From the NCBI GenBank assembly GCA_965243345.1, contig CBDEUR010000003.1, positions 930,001 through 994,000 on the forward strand: a stretch of 64,000 nucleotides of DNA, read 5' to 3'. Position 1 is the first letter of the stretch. Every line of letters starts with the position of its first letter. A model generated the notes under the pieces. That model searched no databases, was not told the origin of the DNA, and saw nothing but the letters and a program-made list of their open reading frames with translations. The stretch comes from Bin52 sp965243345 (GTDB lineage: Bacteria; Pseudomonadota; Alphaproteobacteria; Thalassobaculales; Thalassobaculaceae). Made by a program: the position numbers and the translations under genes. Below, piece after piece: positions 57,064-64,000 of the stretch.

Positions 57064-57270
57064 GGCCGCAAGTAACAAGTAAATGGTAGCGTATCCGCTA
57101 CTGATTGACAACGATACCAAATCGGGGGACGCTCCCCCCTGCACCCAGTCTGCGGACCCGCTTGGTCGGGTCGCCCGCTGAGTACATCAGCCCACTGACC
57201 CGGCATGGGGTAGCTCCCCGGCCTGGCGAATAGGCGTCTTGAAGCGGTTCACACCGGAACCTCAATCAAA

Positions 57271-57310
57271 TGTCGGTCTCGGCTGAAACGCGTCCGTTGA
57301 TCAGGACCAG
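57271..57310. other. Right attachment site of the 11.8-kb element
   Basis: The element ends with the 22-base arm 57271-57292, the exact inverse of 45502-45523. The TC dinucleotide at 57293-57294 follows, then aquaporin sequence (CGTTGATCAGG). Taking one TC and removing all between the two sites gives an uninterrupted aquaporin frame. Confidence 0.88.
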
Positions 57311-57532
57311 GACGACCAGCATGGCCGCCGTCGCCAGCGCGTTTCCGGCTGGCGCAATGCCGACGTTGTCCGGTGACAGCGTCCCTGCCATGGTGCCTGA
57401 ACCGACGACGGTCGCCGGAAGGAAGGACGTACCGATGAATTCGGCGATAGGGCGACGCGCGGGATTCCTGACCGGGTTTTGCCGCGTATGGCCCGTGGTT
57501 TCGCGGTGACATTCCGAGGACGGATCATCCAC
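57293..57532 (-). pseudogene. Aquaporin (MIP family), N-terminal part of split gene
   Basis: The minus strand encodes IAEFIGTSFLPATVVGSGTM, then GNALATAAMLVVLVLING, the first two transmembrane segments of an aquaporin (family pattern AAEFLGTxxLLATVVGSG). The frame then enters the element arm and stops as GRVSAETDI. The true start is uncertain: ATG 57532 is only 2 bases from the divergent amidase start, so a downstream GTG is possible. The missing part lies at 45249-45501. Confidence 0.82.
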
Positions 57533-57534
57533 TC

Positions 57535-58968
57535 ATGACCGACACCGACCTTTGCTTTCTTGAGGCTAGGGAGGCCTTGCGCCTGTTCAGGAACCGCGAA
57601 CTTTCACCCGTGGACATTCTCGAGGCACAGATTGCCCGTGCCGGTGAGGTCGAGGGCCATGTCAATGCCCTTGCCTCGACCTTCTTCGATGAGGCCCTGG
57701 AAGCGGCGCGGCGGTCGGAAGCGCGCTATGCCGGGAAGGATGGCGGTCCCGGACGGCTCGAGGGTCTGACGCTGGCGGTCAAGGAAGATACGGCTGTCCT
57801 CGGCAAGCCCCGGACCTTTGGGTCCCTCATCTTCGCCGACAACCTGGCGGATCATACCAATCCCACCGTTGCCGGTCTCCTCGATGAGGGAGCGATCATC
57901 CATGCGCTGACCACATGCCCGGAATTCGTCTGGCCCTGGACATGCACGTCGCGTCTGCACGGGGTCACGCGCAATCCATGGAACACGGCGATCACGTGCG
58001 GCGCTTCGTCCGGCGGCGCTGCTGCAGCCGTCGCTGCCGGGACAACGACGCTTGCCACCGGTTCGGACAGTGCCGGCAGTATCAGGATGCCGGCCGCGAT
58101 GTGCGGCATCACCGGCTACAAGCCACCCTACGGCCGCAACCCCGGAAGTCCCGAAGTGGCGATGGATTCCTTCTTTCACATCGGCCCCATGACCCGTACC
58201 AGCGGCGATGCCGCACTCGTGCAGAACGCGATCGCCAACAGTCCCCACGGGGCGAGGGATCCGGCACATGTTCCAGGTGCCCCCCTGCTGCCCGAGTGTC
58301 CGGCTGGCGTGGAGGGACTGAAGGTGGCCTGGTCGGAGGATCTGGGGGTCCACGCCGTCTCGCACGCAGTAAGGAGGAACACCCGGCAGATCGTTGAAAC
58401 GGTCCTTGGCGGAGCCCGTGTGGAAGAGATCGAAACTCCGTGGGCCGCGGACCTGCTGGCAGCCTTCCCGGCCTGGGGAGGAATGATCTATGCCGATGAA
58501 TTCAGCGATGCCGTGGATCGCCATCCCGACCTCGTCTGCGACTACACGGCGACCTTCGCACGGCTCAATGAACGCTATACGCCTCGCATGTTCCACGACT
58601 GCATGAAGGCGATCGGCGACGCCTGGCTGACGTTCATGCCTGACCTGGCGCGCCACGACGTCTTCATCTGCCCGACGGTCGGAACCACTGCGATTCCGGC
58701 AGACCTGAGGGACTGGGAACAGCCGGTCAATGTCGACGGTGTCGACCATGACGTCCAGAACGTCATCATGACCCGGGCGTTCAACGCGTTCAGCCGCCTG
58801 CCGGTTCTGTCCGTCCCCTCGGGGTTTGACACCAACGGAGTTCCCACCGGTATCCAGATCGTCGGCAATCCCTTCGACGAAGAGACCGTATTCCGGGTGG
58901 CCCATGCGATCGGATCCGCCATGCCGCTATACGGCGATACCGCAACGAGGCCGCCGCTCGACCGATAG
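57535..58968 (+). CDS. Amidase (amidase-signature family)
   Basis: This 477-residue amidase hydrolyses a C-N bond of an unknown amide. The Ser-cisSer-Lys triad is visible: K83 in LAVKEDTAV, cis-S158 in GASSGGAAAAVAAG and nucleophile S182 in TGSDSAGSIRMPA. The usual DTGGSIR reads DSAGSIR. The C-terminal LSVPSGFDTNGVPTGIQIVG is typical. It starts divergently from the split aquaporin. Intact; outside the inserted element. Confidence 0.92.
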   Translation: MTDTDLCFLEAREALRLFRNRELSPVDILEAQIARAGEVEGHVNALASTFFDEALEAARRSEARYAGKDGGPGRLEGLTLAVKEDTAVLGKPRTFGSLIFADNLADHTNPTVAGLLDEGAIIHALTTCPEFVWPWTCTSRLHGVTRNPWNTAITCGASSGGAAAAVAAGTTTLATGSDSAGSIRMPAAMCGITGYKPPYGRNPGSPEVAMDSFFHIGPMTRTSGDAALVQNAIANSPHGARDPAHVPGAPLLPECPAGVEGLKVAWSEDLGVHAVSHAVRRNTRQIVETVLGGARVEEIETPWAADLLAAFPAWGGMIYADEFSDAVDRHPDLVCDYTATFARLNERYTPRMFHDCMKAIGDAWLTFMPDLARHDVFICPTVGTTAIPADLRDWEQPVNVDGVDHDVQNVIMTRAFNAFSRLPVLSVPSGFDTNGVPTGIQIVGNPFDEETVFRVAHAIGSAMPLYGDTATRPPLDR

Positions 58969-59221
58969 GGACCGGGCTCCATCCCGCGCCGCGGGGAGGG
59001 TCGCCCCGTCTGCCGGCACATGACGATGGGCCCGTGACCCCTCTGCCTTGCCGGTGCCGCCTTCCTGTGGCGGGCTTCGGAAATGACACGGGGGGCAGCG
59101 CATGCGAAACGGGCACGGGCGGCCGTGAACCGTGACACTCGAACGCATGCCCGCCTTCGTCTCGCGGCTGGTGATGACTTCCCCGAGCCATCTCTGGCGC
59201 AGCGCCGGCACGGAAGTACGG

Positions 59222-59345
59222 GAAGCTGCGTGCAGGGAATATTCAGTGTCGCCAACACATCGTTGATGTAACCGGCATCGACGGCTCTGCCGGCATACAG
59301 AACCATCACCCGATCGGCGATCGACGCGACTGTCGAGAGATCGTG
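59222..59345 (-). pseudogene. Relic of a peptide ABC transporter ATPase
   Basis: About 40 codons on the minus strand read HDLSTVASIADRVMVLYAGR and then AVDAGYINDVLATLNIPCT. This is the H-loop and following strand of DppD/OppD-type ATPases (HDLGVVAEIADRVxVMYAGR, then a proline-tyrosine-threonine). Walker A, signature and Walker B parts are absent. The surrounding gap (58969-59428) holds nothing else. Confidence 0.7.
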
Positions 59346-59428
59346 CCTCGCAAACCGCGAACCGAGGCCTGTCTTCGCAGACAGTCCGAAACACGGTGTC
59401 ACACCACGAACGACATTCGGGATCAGTC

Positions 59429-60214
59429 CTAGTAGCCCCGGGATTCGTTTCGACTGTTCCACCAGGGCAGGTCGGTCCAGGGCCGCAGGTCGATCTCGTT
59501 GCTCCACGCCGAGCGGTGCTGGCGATGAAGATGAAGGTAGGTCTCGGCGATCTGTTCCGGGAGCAGGAGGCCGTCCTTGCCAAGCCCGCGGGCTTCCCGC
59601 AGGGCCTGGAACCGTTCCTTGCCGAGGAGCAGTCCGACGGTGTCGGGAGCATCGACCGGACCGTCGATCAGGACGTGGCAGACGTGCACGCCCCGGGAGG
59701 CGTACTCGGCTCCCAGGGTCTGGCACAGCATGCGGCGGCCAGCCATGGCGGCGGCATGGGCATGCTGACCGGGGTTGCCGCGCATGGCCGCGGTCGCCGA
59801 GGTGACGATCATCGAGCCCGTGGCGCGTTCCGCCATCGCCGGCAGGACGGCCCGGGCGGTGCGAAACAACCCGAAGGTGGCCATGCGCCAGCAGCGCTCG
59901 AACTGCTTCTCGGTGGTCTCCGTCAGGTCCCGGTTACCGATTTGCGCGCCGAGATTGTAGATCACGACCTCGATCGGCCCGATGTCGCGCTCGGTTGCGG
60001 CGATGCGTTCCTCGAGCGCGTCCGGTTCGACGGCATTGAGCAGGAAGCCCGACGCGGACCCGCCGTTCTCGACAATCTTGGCGACCAGGGTTTCGAGCCC
60101 CTCCTGGTTCTGCCGGCGGCACAGGACCGTGTGATAGCCTTCGGCGGCAAACCGTGCGCCCACCGTGCCACCGATCCCGGCGCCGGCGCCAATCACCAGA
60201 CAGACAGGTTTCAT
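59429..60214 (-). CDS. SDR-superfamily protein lacking the catalytic Tyr-Lys pair
   Basis: This 261-residue Rossmann protein. The start MKPVCLVIGAGAGIGGTVGARFA carries the GxxxGxG motif; ATG 60214 follows GGAAAGGA. IGPIEVVIYNLGAQ corresponds to the NNAG region. Where short-chain dehydrogenases have YxxxK, this reads GQHAHAAAMAG, so both tyrosine and lysine are replaced. The C-terminal part (HRSAWSNEIDLRPW) resembles that of the second SDR at 61535, making them distant paralogues. It may bind a nucleotide without dehydrogenase activity, or use another mechanism. Confidence 0.82.
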   Translation of the reverse strand: MKPVCLVIGAGAGIGGTVGARFAAEGYHTVLCRRQNQEGLETLVAKIVENGGSASGFLLNAVEPDALEERIAATERDIGPIEVVIYNLGAQIGNRDLTETTEKQFERCWRMATFGLFRTARAVLPAMAERATGSMIVTSATAAMRGNPGQHAHAAAMAGRRMLCQTLGAEYASRGVHVCHVLIDGPVDAPDTVGLLLGKERFQALREARGLGKDGLLLPEQIAETYLHLHRQHRSAWSNEIDLRPWTDLPWWNSRNESRGY

Positions 60215-60391
60215 GAACTTCGGTCCTTTCCGGCACGTGTCCTCGCGGCAGTCGCCAGGACCACCGGCATGATCGCCATGACGTGCCACGCGCCCGGCAC
60301 GACCGTCAACGCCGATCACGAACGGGGCGCCACTCAGGTCCTGTTATCCACCGGAGAAGAGCAACGCAGGATTCTTGTGCCAGGCCGGGGT

Positions 60392-60690
60392 TTATTGGGG
60401 GACAGTCGCCATGAACCCGGTGCCGGGAAAGATGGCGGACTCGAACCCGATTTCGGCGTAGTCGCCGGCGCTCAGCACGGGTGCGCGGCCGCCCTCGACG
60501 ACATTGACCAGCATCGACACGTCGAAGCGGGAACAGATGGCGCACATCTCCTCCTCGCTCTCGGGTGATTCGACGAACAGGATGTCGGTGCCGGCATCGA
60601 GGTAGCGCTGGGCCCAGCGTAGCGCCTCGTCAAGGCAGAAACTGGTACGTGCATCGGTCCGTGCAACCTTCGCGATCGACGCCCTCCGGC
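60392..60690 (-). pseudogene. C-terminal fragment, isocitrate lyase/PEP mutase family
   Basis: The minus strand encodes SIAKVARTDART, then DEALRWAQRYLDAGTDILFV, ESPESEEEMCAI and IFPGTGFMA to a stop at 60392. This matches the second half of the family (IVARTDARA, GAD-LFVEAP). The N-terminal half with the catalytic cysteine loop is missing, and the frame ends where an unrelated fragment begins at about 60685. Confidence 0.75.
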
Positions 60691-60851
60691 CCGGCGCCGT
60701 GTTGACCCGGGAGGAACTTCAGCGCCATTGCCGCGCCCGGCTGGCCGGATTCAAGGTGCCGAAGGAACTCCACCTGAGGGCCAAACTGCCACGCAAGCCC
60801 TCCGGTATGGTCCTGAATCGCGGCTTGCACGAGGAGCTGGACCCCGGTTAG
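60682..60851 (+). pseudogene. C-terminal fragment, acyl-CoA ligase (AMP-binding family)
   Basis: The plus strand encodes LRPGAVLTREELQRHCRARL, then AGFKVPKELHLRAKLPRKPSG and MVLNRGL to TAG. This is the C-terminal domain of acyl-CoA synthetases (EELxxHCRxRLAxFKVPK, then LPRxxSGKVLKR). The catalytic lysine of SGK is methionine here. All the rest of the enzyme is missing. It abuts the lyase fragment tail to tail, a deletion or rearrangement junction. Confidence 0.75.
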
Positions 60852-60880
60852 GGTAGAATGGAGTAACGGTATTCTACCCT
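60850..60880. promoter_or_regulatory. VapBC operator palindrome
   Basis: AGGGTAGAAT and its exact complement ATTCTACCCT are separated by 11 bases and end 5 bases before the antitoxin ATG. VapBC complexes repress their own promoter through such palindromes. It is AT-rich compared with its surroundings and may include the -10 region. Confidence 0.75.
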
Positions 60881-60885
60881 GGGCG

Positions 60886-61149
60886 ATGGCGATGAGCCTC
60901 AATATCAAGAATGAGGAAACCTGCCGGCTCGCCACCGAACTGGCCCGGCTGACCGGCGAGACCAAGACCGGCGCGATAACCGTGGCACTGCAGGAACGTC
61001 TTGAGCGGGAACGGCGTGCGCGCGACATCGAGGGACGGCGCCGGGAATTGCGCGCCGCAGCGGAGCGCTGTGCAAGGCTGATGGGTCCCGGTCCTTCGGC
61101 AGTCGAGCATGGCGACTTCCTCTATGACGAACGGGGATTGCCGAAGTGA
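60886..61149 (+). CDS. vapB: VapB-type antitoxin
   Basis: This 87-residue antitoxin. The N-terminus (MSLNIKNEETCRLATELARLTGETKTGAITVAL) is a ribbon-helix-helix-like DNA-binding region of the Rv0623/VapB family. The C-terminal tail (GPSAVEHGDFLYDERGLPK) would wrap the toxin. Start at 60886 or the second ATG at 60892. GTGA overlap with the toxin start. Confidence 0.9.
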   Translation: MAMSLNIKNEETCRLATELARLTGETKTGAITVALQERLERERRARDIEGRRRELRAAAERCARLMGPGPSAVEHGDFLYDERGLPK

Positions 61150-61532
61150 TCGTCGACAGTTCGGCCCTGATTGCGGTTGTAAACCTCGAGAGCGATGCCG
61201 GGCGCTTCGAGGAGGCGATGCTCTCTGCCCCTGACTGCCGCATGTCGGTCGTCAACATCCTGGAGACATGCATGGTGGTGGAGGGCCGCGGCGGCGCGGC
61301 GGCCGGCCATGAGCTCGATGTCGTTCTGGCGCGCGCCGGGATCGAGCCCGTGCCGGTGACGGTGGAGCAGATGGAAGCCGCGCGCCAGGCCTGGCGGCGC
61401 TTTGGCAGGGGAAACCATCCGGCCGGGCTGAACTTCGGCGACTGTTTCGCCTATGCGCTTGCACGCGCGATGGACGAGCCGCTGCTGTTCAAGGGCGGCG
61501 ACTTCACGCAGACGGACATCGCGACCGCATAG
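61146..61532 (+). CDS. vapC: VapC-type PIN-domain ribonuclease toxin
   Basis: This 128-residue PIN-domain toxin that cleaves RNA. Acidic metal ligands are all present: D4 in IVDSSALIAV, E40 in VVNILETCMV, D99 in FGDCFAYALA and D119 in FKGGDFTQTDI. GTG start overlaps the vapB stop. Appears intact. It converges with the SDR gene 2 bases away. Confidence 0.92.
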   Translation: MIVDSSALIAVVNLESDAGRFEEAMLSAPDCRMSVVNILETCMVVEGRGGAAAGHELDVVLARAGIEPVPVTVEQMEAARQAWRRFGRGNHPAGLNFGDCFAYALARAMDEPLLFKGGDFTQTDIATA

Positions 61533-61534
61533 TC

Positions 61535-62245
61535 TTACCAGGACTCGCCGAAGGGGCGGAGCTCGACTGTGAAGGACCAGGTCGAGCGGTCCTGGTGGGC
61601 GACGCGATACATCTCCTCGGCGATGGCGACGGGCTTGGCGAAGAACTCGTCCGGCGCATCCGGCGCCAGGATGGGCCGGGTGCGCGGCGTGTCGATGGCG
61701 GCGTCGATGATGAAATAGGCGACGTGGATGCCCTGCGGACCAAACTCCCGCGCGATGGCCTCCGCCAGGATTCGCTGCGCCGCCTTGGTGGAAGCGAAGA
61801 AGCCCCAATGCGCCTTGCCGCGCGTGGCCGAGGTGTTGCCGGTGACGAGCAGCGCACCGCCGCCCGCCTCCAGCATGCCCGGAATCGTCTCGCGGGCGAG
61901 ATGCAGCAGCGCCGTCGCATTTACCCGGAAATTGCGCTCGAGGTCGTCCGGGTCCTGCTCCAGAAACGGCCCGCGCGTGCTCCTGAGCGCGTTGTGCACG
62001 ACGACCGTCGGCGGACCCAGCTGCTCGCGCACGGCAGCGACGGTCGCCTTGAGCGCGTCGAGATCGCCGACGTCGCAGGGAAAGGCGGTGGCGTTCTCGA
62101 TATCGGCCTCCAGTTCGGCCAGTCTCCCGGCGTCGCGGGCGAGCATCGCGGTCCGGTAGCCGCCATCGGCGAAACGCCTGGCGATTTCGGCACCCGTGCC
62201 CCTGTCGGGGCCGACACCGGTAACGAGCGCAACAGGCAGGCTCAT
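61535..62245 (-). CDS. SDR-superfamily protein with Phe at the catalytic Tyr position
   Basis: This 236-residue Rossmann protein with the nucleotide motif VALVTGVGPDRGTGAEIARRFA. VVVHNALRS stands for the NNAG motif. The active site reads FFASTK: the lysine is kept but tyrosine is phenylalanine. The C-terminus DRSTWSFTVELRPFGESW resembles the SDR at 59429. It overlaps the upstream gene (ATGA), forming a two-gene operon. Nucleotide binding is likely, chemistry doubtful. Confidence 0.85.
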   Translation of the reverse strand: MSLPVALVTGVGPDRGTGAEIARRFADGGYRTAMLARDAGRLAELEADIENATAFPCDVGDLDALKATVAAVREQLGPPTVVVHNALRSTRGPFLEQDPDDLERNFRVNATALLHLARETIPGMLEAGGGALLVTGNTSATRGKAHWGFFASTKAAQRILAEAIAREFGPQGIHVAYFIIDAAIDTPRTRPILAPDAPDEFFAKPVAIAEEMYRVAHQDRSTWSFTVELRPFGESW

Positions 62246-63033
62246 GCGCTTTTCCTCTCTGCGGTCCGGGGTTCGAGCACATAGCCGCCGAGATCGGCGG
62301 CGAAAGCTGGCAGGCGGCGCAGGCGGTCGAAATGGGCGTGCGCATGGGGGTGGTCGCCGGGCCGGTAAATTGGCTCGAGGCCGCAATCCGCCAGCCGGTC
62401 CGCCATACGCTGCTCGCGGCGGAACTGCGCGAAGTCGCAGACGAAGGCGATGTCGGCGATCGAGAACGGCCCCGCCAGGCCTTCTCCGCCGAGCCTCGCG
62501 GCATTGTCGACGCCGTCCAGGTAGAAGGCGTAGGCCTCTCTCATGCGGTCCGAAAGTTCCCGTGAAGCCTTGCGGGGCACGAGCGCCAGCAGATAGGCCT
62601 GTGCCTCGCGCGCGAAGATGAGGCCCGCATCGAGGAAGCTGTCGATCCGCGCAGCCTCGTAAGGGCCGGCGCCGTAGAGACCGCCCGCCGCCCGCGCAAC
62701 GGCGCGCAGGATGCTGTTCGACTCGAACACGCCGGTCGCGCTCTCAGGGTCGAAGGCCGCCGGCACCGTGCCGAACGGATGGGCGGCGAGGAAAGCGTCG
62801 GTCTTGTACAGCACGGCAGCGTCGAAGCCGCGCTTGCTCGCGCGCGCATGCGGGCTGTCGGGCGTCTTCTCGGCCTCTTCGAGCGGCCTCGCTTCGAAGT
62901 CCCAGAGCCAACCCGGCAAGGCATTCGGGCGGTCGCCCACGACCTCGACCTCGACGCCGAGCAGACGCGCGGCGATCGTCGCCTTCCAGACGCGGGGATT
63001 GGGGAGGTAGGAGAAAATCCTGAGCACCGCCAT
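62242..63033 (-). CDS. Glutathione S-transferase-like protein
   Basis: This 263-residue protein with a GST architecture. The N-terminal thioredoxin-like region starts MAVLRIFSYLPNPRVWKATIAARLLG and includes FGTVPAAF and GVFESNSILRAVAR (ES pair). The helical part contains GPFSIADIAFVCDF, a standard GST C-terminal motif. Longer than usual by an insertion near residues 40-85. ATG 63033 is preceded by GGGAG. Co-transcribed with the SDR downstream. Confidence 0.85.
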   Translation of the reverse strand: MAVLRIFSYLPNPRVWKATIAARLLGVEVEVVGDRPNALPGWLWDFEARPLEEAEKTPDSPHARASKRGFDAAVLYKTDAFLAAHPFGTVPAAFDPESATGVFESNSILRAVARAAGGLYGAGPYEAARIDSFLDAGLIFAREAQAYLLALVPRKASRELSDRMREAYAFYLDGVDNAARLGGEGLAGPFSIADIAFVCDFAQFRREQRMADRLADCGLEPIYRPGDHPHAHAHFDRLRRLPAFAADLGGYVLEPRTAERKSA

Positions 63034-63338
63034 GGCTGACGCTCCCTTCGCCTCGGGTTTCCGGAACCGTCGGCACTCTGCCATGAACGCCGCGGGTTCC
63101 TCCAGCCGATTGCCCGGCCCCGGCGCGACTTTCGTGGCCGGCAGAAAGGGAGAGAGTCCTCCATTCGCCTCCCGGCTGTCACTTCACGCGCGGCTGCGGC
63201 CCGCGGCAGGAGCATGGCAACTCCCGCGCCGACCGAAAGCGCCCCGACCTCGCGCCGGATCGGTCCTCACGGACCGCGCAACCGGTCCTGCGCGTCGCGG
63301 ATCGTTCTCCCGTCGCACCCGGGTTGCCTGCCGTCCCG
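63034..63338. other. Gene-free interval between chaC and the GST-like gene
   Basis: There are 305 bases without a recognisable gene. They contain the promoter of the minus-strand GST-SDR operon and the 3' end of chaC. No clear hairpin with a T-run was seen. Confidence 0.5.
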
Positions 63339-63953
63339 CTACGGTTCGTGTCGCGGTTTGGCGCCTTCGCGCTCCGGCGCGGGTCGGGACGCCGGCAAGA
63401 GCCCGTCCCCGCGGACCAGGTCCTCGACGCAGCGTTCCAGCACGAACACATGCGGATCGTCGATCTCCAGTCGCCGCAGTTCGCCCGCGAGCCTTCTGAG
63501 ATAGTCGATGTTGGTGCCGCTCGGACCCGCCGCGCCGGCAATGTGCCGGGCCATCTCGGGCAGCGGCGCCGGGCCCAGATACGCGTAGTTCCCGACCGGG
63601 GCGACATAGAGCACGCCGTCGGCCGCCGCACCGTCGCGGAACTCGAGCCGAACGGCCTCGCGCCGGTATCCGTTCTTCTCGCGGTGGTCCAGATCGGCCC
63701 AGGTCTTCTGCGCCTGGACCCCGTCGATGAAATACGCGACACCTTCGCAGGATGCGTCCGCATCCGGAATGAGCGTCGCCACCCGGCCAGGCGCGTGCGG
63801 TACGCCGCGATGGTCGTGCGAGCCCTGCCAGAAACGGCGCTTCCAGCCGCGCACCCGCGCAATCCGCGATTCGAGGAACGGGAAGCCCGGCCGCCAGATG
63901 AGCGAGCCGTAGCCGAACACCCAGGCGCCGTCCGCCGGCCGGTTCATGCGCAT
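63339..63953 (-). CDS. chaC: Glutathione-specific gamma-glutamylcyclotransferase
   Basis: This 204-residue ChaC-family enzyme, splitting glutathione into 5-oxoproline and Cys-Gly. The substrate loop is VFGYGSLIWRPGF (YGSL at 15-18). The catalytic glutamate is E92 in LDHREKNGY. Other family features are WKRRFWQGSHDHRG and LYVAPVGNYAYLG. Near the glutathione S-transferase-like gene, which suggests glutathione metabolism in this part of the window. The final 47 bases hold no gene. Confidence 0.93.
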   Translation of the reverse strand: MRMNRPADGAWVFGYGSLIWRPGFPFLESRIARVRGWKRRFWQGSHDHRGVPHAPGRVATLIPDADASCEGVAYFIDGVQAQKTWADLDHREKNGYRREAVRLEFRDGAAADGVLYVAPVGNYAYLGPAPLPEMARHIAGAAGPSGTNIDYLRRLAGELRRLEIDDPHVFVLERCVEDLVRGDGLLPASRPAPEREGAKPRHEP

Positions 63954-64000
63954 CGCTCGACATGCCCGGGAATGGCGCGGGCGGTGAGATCCGGGCTGTC

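Larger units (their letters stand above)
45500..57294. mobile_element. Integrated serine-recombinase element carrying a polyketide/sulfotransferase cassette
   Basis: An 11.8-kb insertion splitting an aquaporin gene. It has perfect 22-bp inverted arms at both ends and the same TC dinucleotide at both junctions. Contents, all on the minus strand: serine recombinase remnant at the left end, thioester reductase-sulfotransferase, type I polyketide synthase, and a small basic protein near the right end. The recombinase gene runs into the left arm, as integrase genes often lie beside attP. No phage structural or conjugation genes are present. The recombinase has lost its catalytic domain, so the element is probably now fixed. 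The biosynthetic genes are intact. Confidence 0.88.

Noticed and set aside
45500..57294. Reading the element as a DDE transposon with terminal repeats and a 5-bp target duplication (GTCCG at both ends)
   Set aside because: No DDE transposase lies inside. A large serine recombinase adjoins the end, and the arms are symmetrical around TC. The extra matching bases beyond TC are explained by partial symmetry of the host site.
1..64000. tRNA, rRNA or replication origin
   Set aside because: No cloverleaf with a T-loop, no rRNA-like stretch and no DnaA-box cluster was seen on reading.

Overview
The window is about 64 kb of GC-rich DNA. Most likely it is from an alphaproteobacterium. That rests on the thiOSGE gene order, a PrtD-type secretion operon, a dipeptide-type ABC transporter, and a mix of PhyH, SMP-30, LLM, class II aldolase and amidase genes. 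Many disrupted genes, insertion-sequence relics, toxin-antitoxin pairs and large surface proteins with FN3, Calx-beta and cadherin-like modules would fit a host-associated or symbiotic lineage. That is inference only.

Layout. 1-6046 is a type I secretion cluster: the 3' part of an RTX protein with 372-bp tandem repeats, then its ABC exporter and its membrane-fusion protein. An IS66 relic follows. 7001-22781 holds three tandem paralogous giant surface proteins, each ending in an autotransporter-like beta-barrel; the second and third share a 1,384-bp segment that is about 99% identical. 23355-26226 is a minus-strand thiOSGE operon behind a TPP riboswitch whose P1 helix contains the ribosome binding site of thiO. 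26394-41001 is metabolic: PhyH dioxygenase, SMP-30 hydrolase, haloacid dehalogenase, an ABC peptide transporter without ATPases, GNAT, metallo-beta-lactamase fold protein, LLM oxidoreductase, 2OG oxygenase, class II aldolase and glutathione S-transferase. It also holds a decayed second aldolase copy and a frameshifted TnpB. 41006-44562 has a Fic toxin-antitoxin pair (toxin frameshifted) and an IS91-family element with its own tyrosine recombinase.

The main discovery is at 45500-57294. An aquaporin gene has been split by an 11.8-kb element. Its ends carry perfect 22-bp inverted repeats around a shared TC dinucleotide. Joining the ends gives a 46-bp symmetrical attP-like site, and removing the element restores the aquaporin reading frame in phase across the junction. 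The element encodes a large serine recombinase that has lost its catalytic domain, a thioester reductase-sulfotransferase fusion, a fully reducing one-module polyketide synthase (KS-AT-DH-ER-KR-ACP), and a small basic protein. The cargo looks like a mobile biosynthetic cassette that makes a reduced, reductively released and possibly sulfated lipid-like product.

57535-63953 holds an amidase, two short-chain dehydrogenase-like proteins lacking the usual catalytic tyrosine, a VapBC pair with a palindromic operator, a glutathione S-transferase-like gene and a ChaC cyclotransferase. Between them lie three gene fragments (ABC ATPase, isocitrate lyase/PEP mutase family, acyl-CoA ligase). No tRNA, rRNA or CRISPR array was seen.
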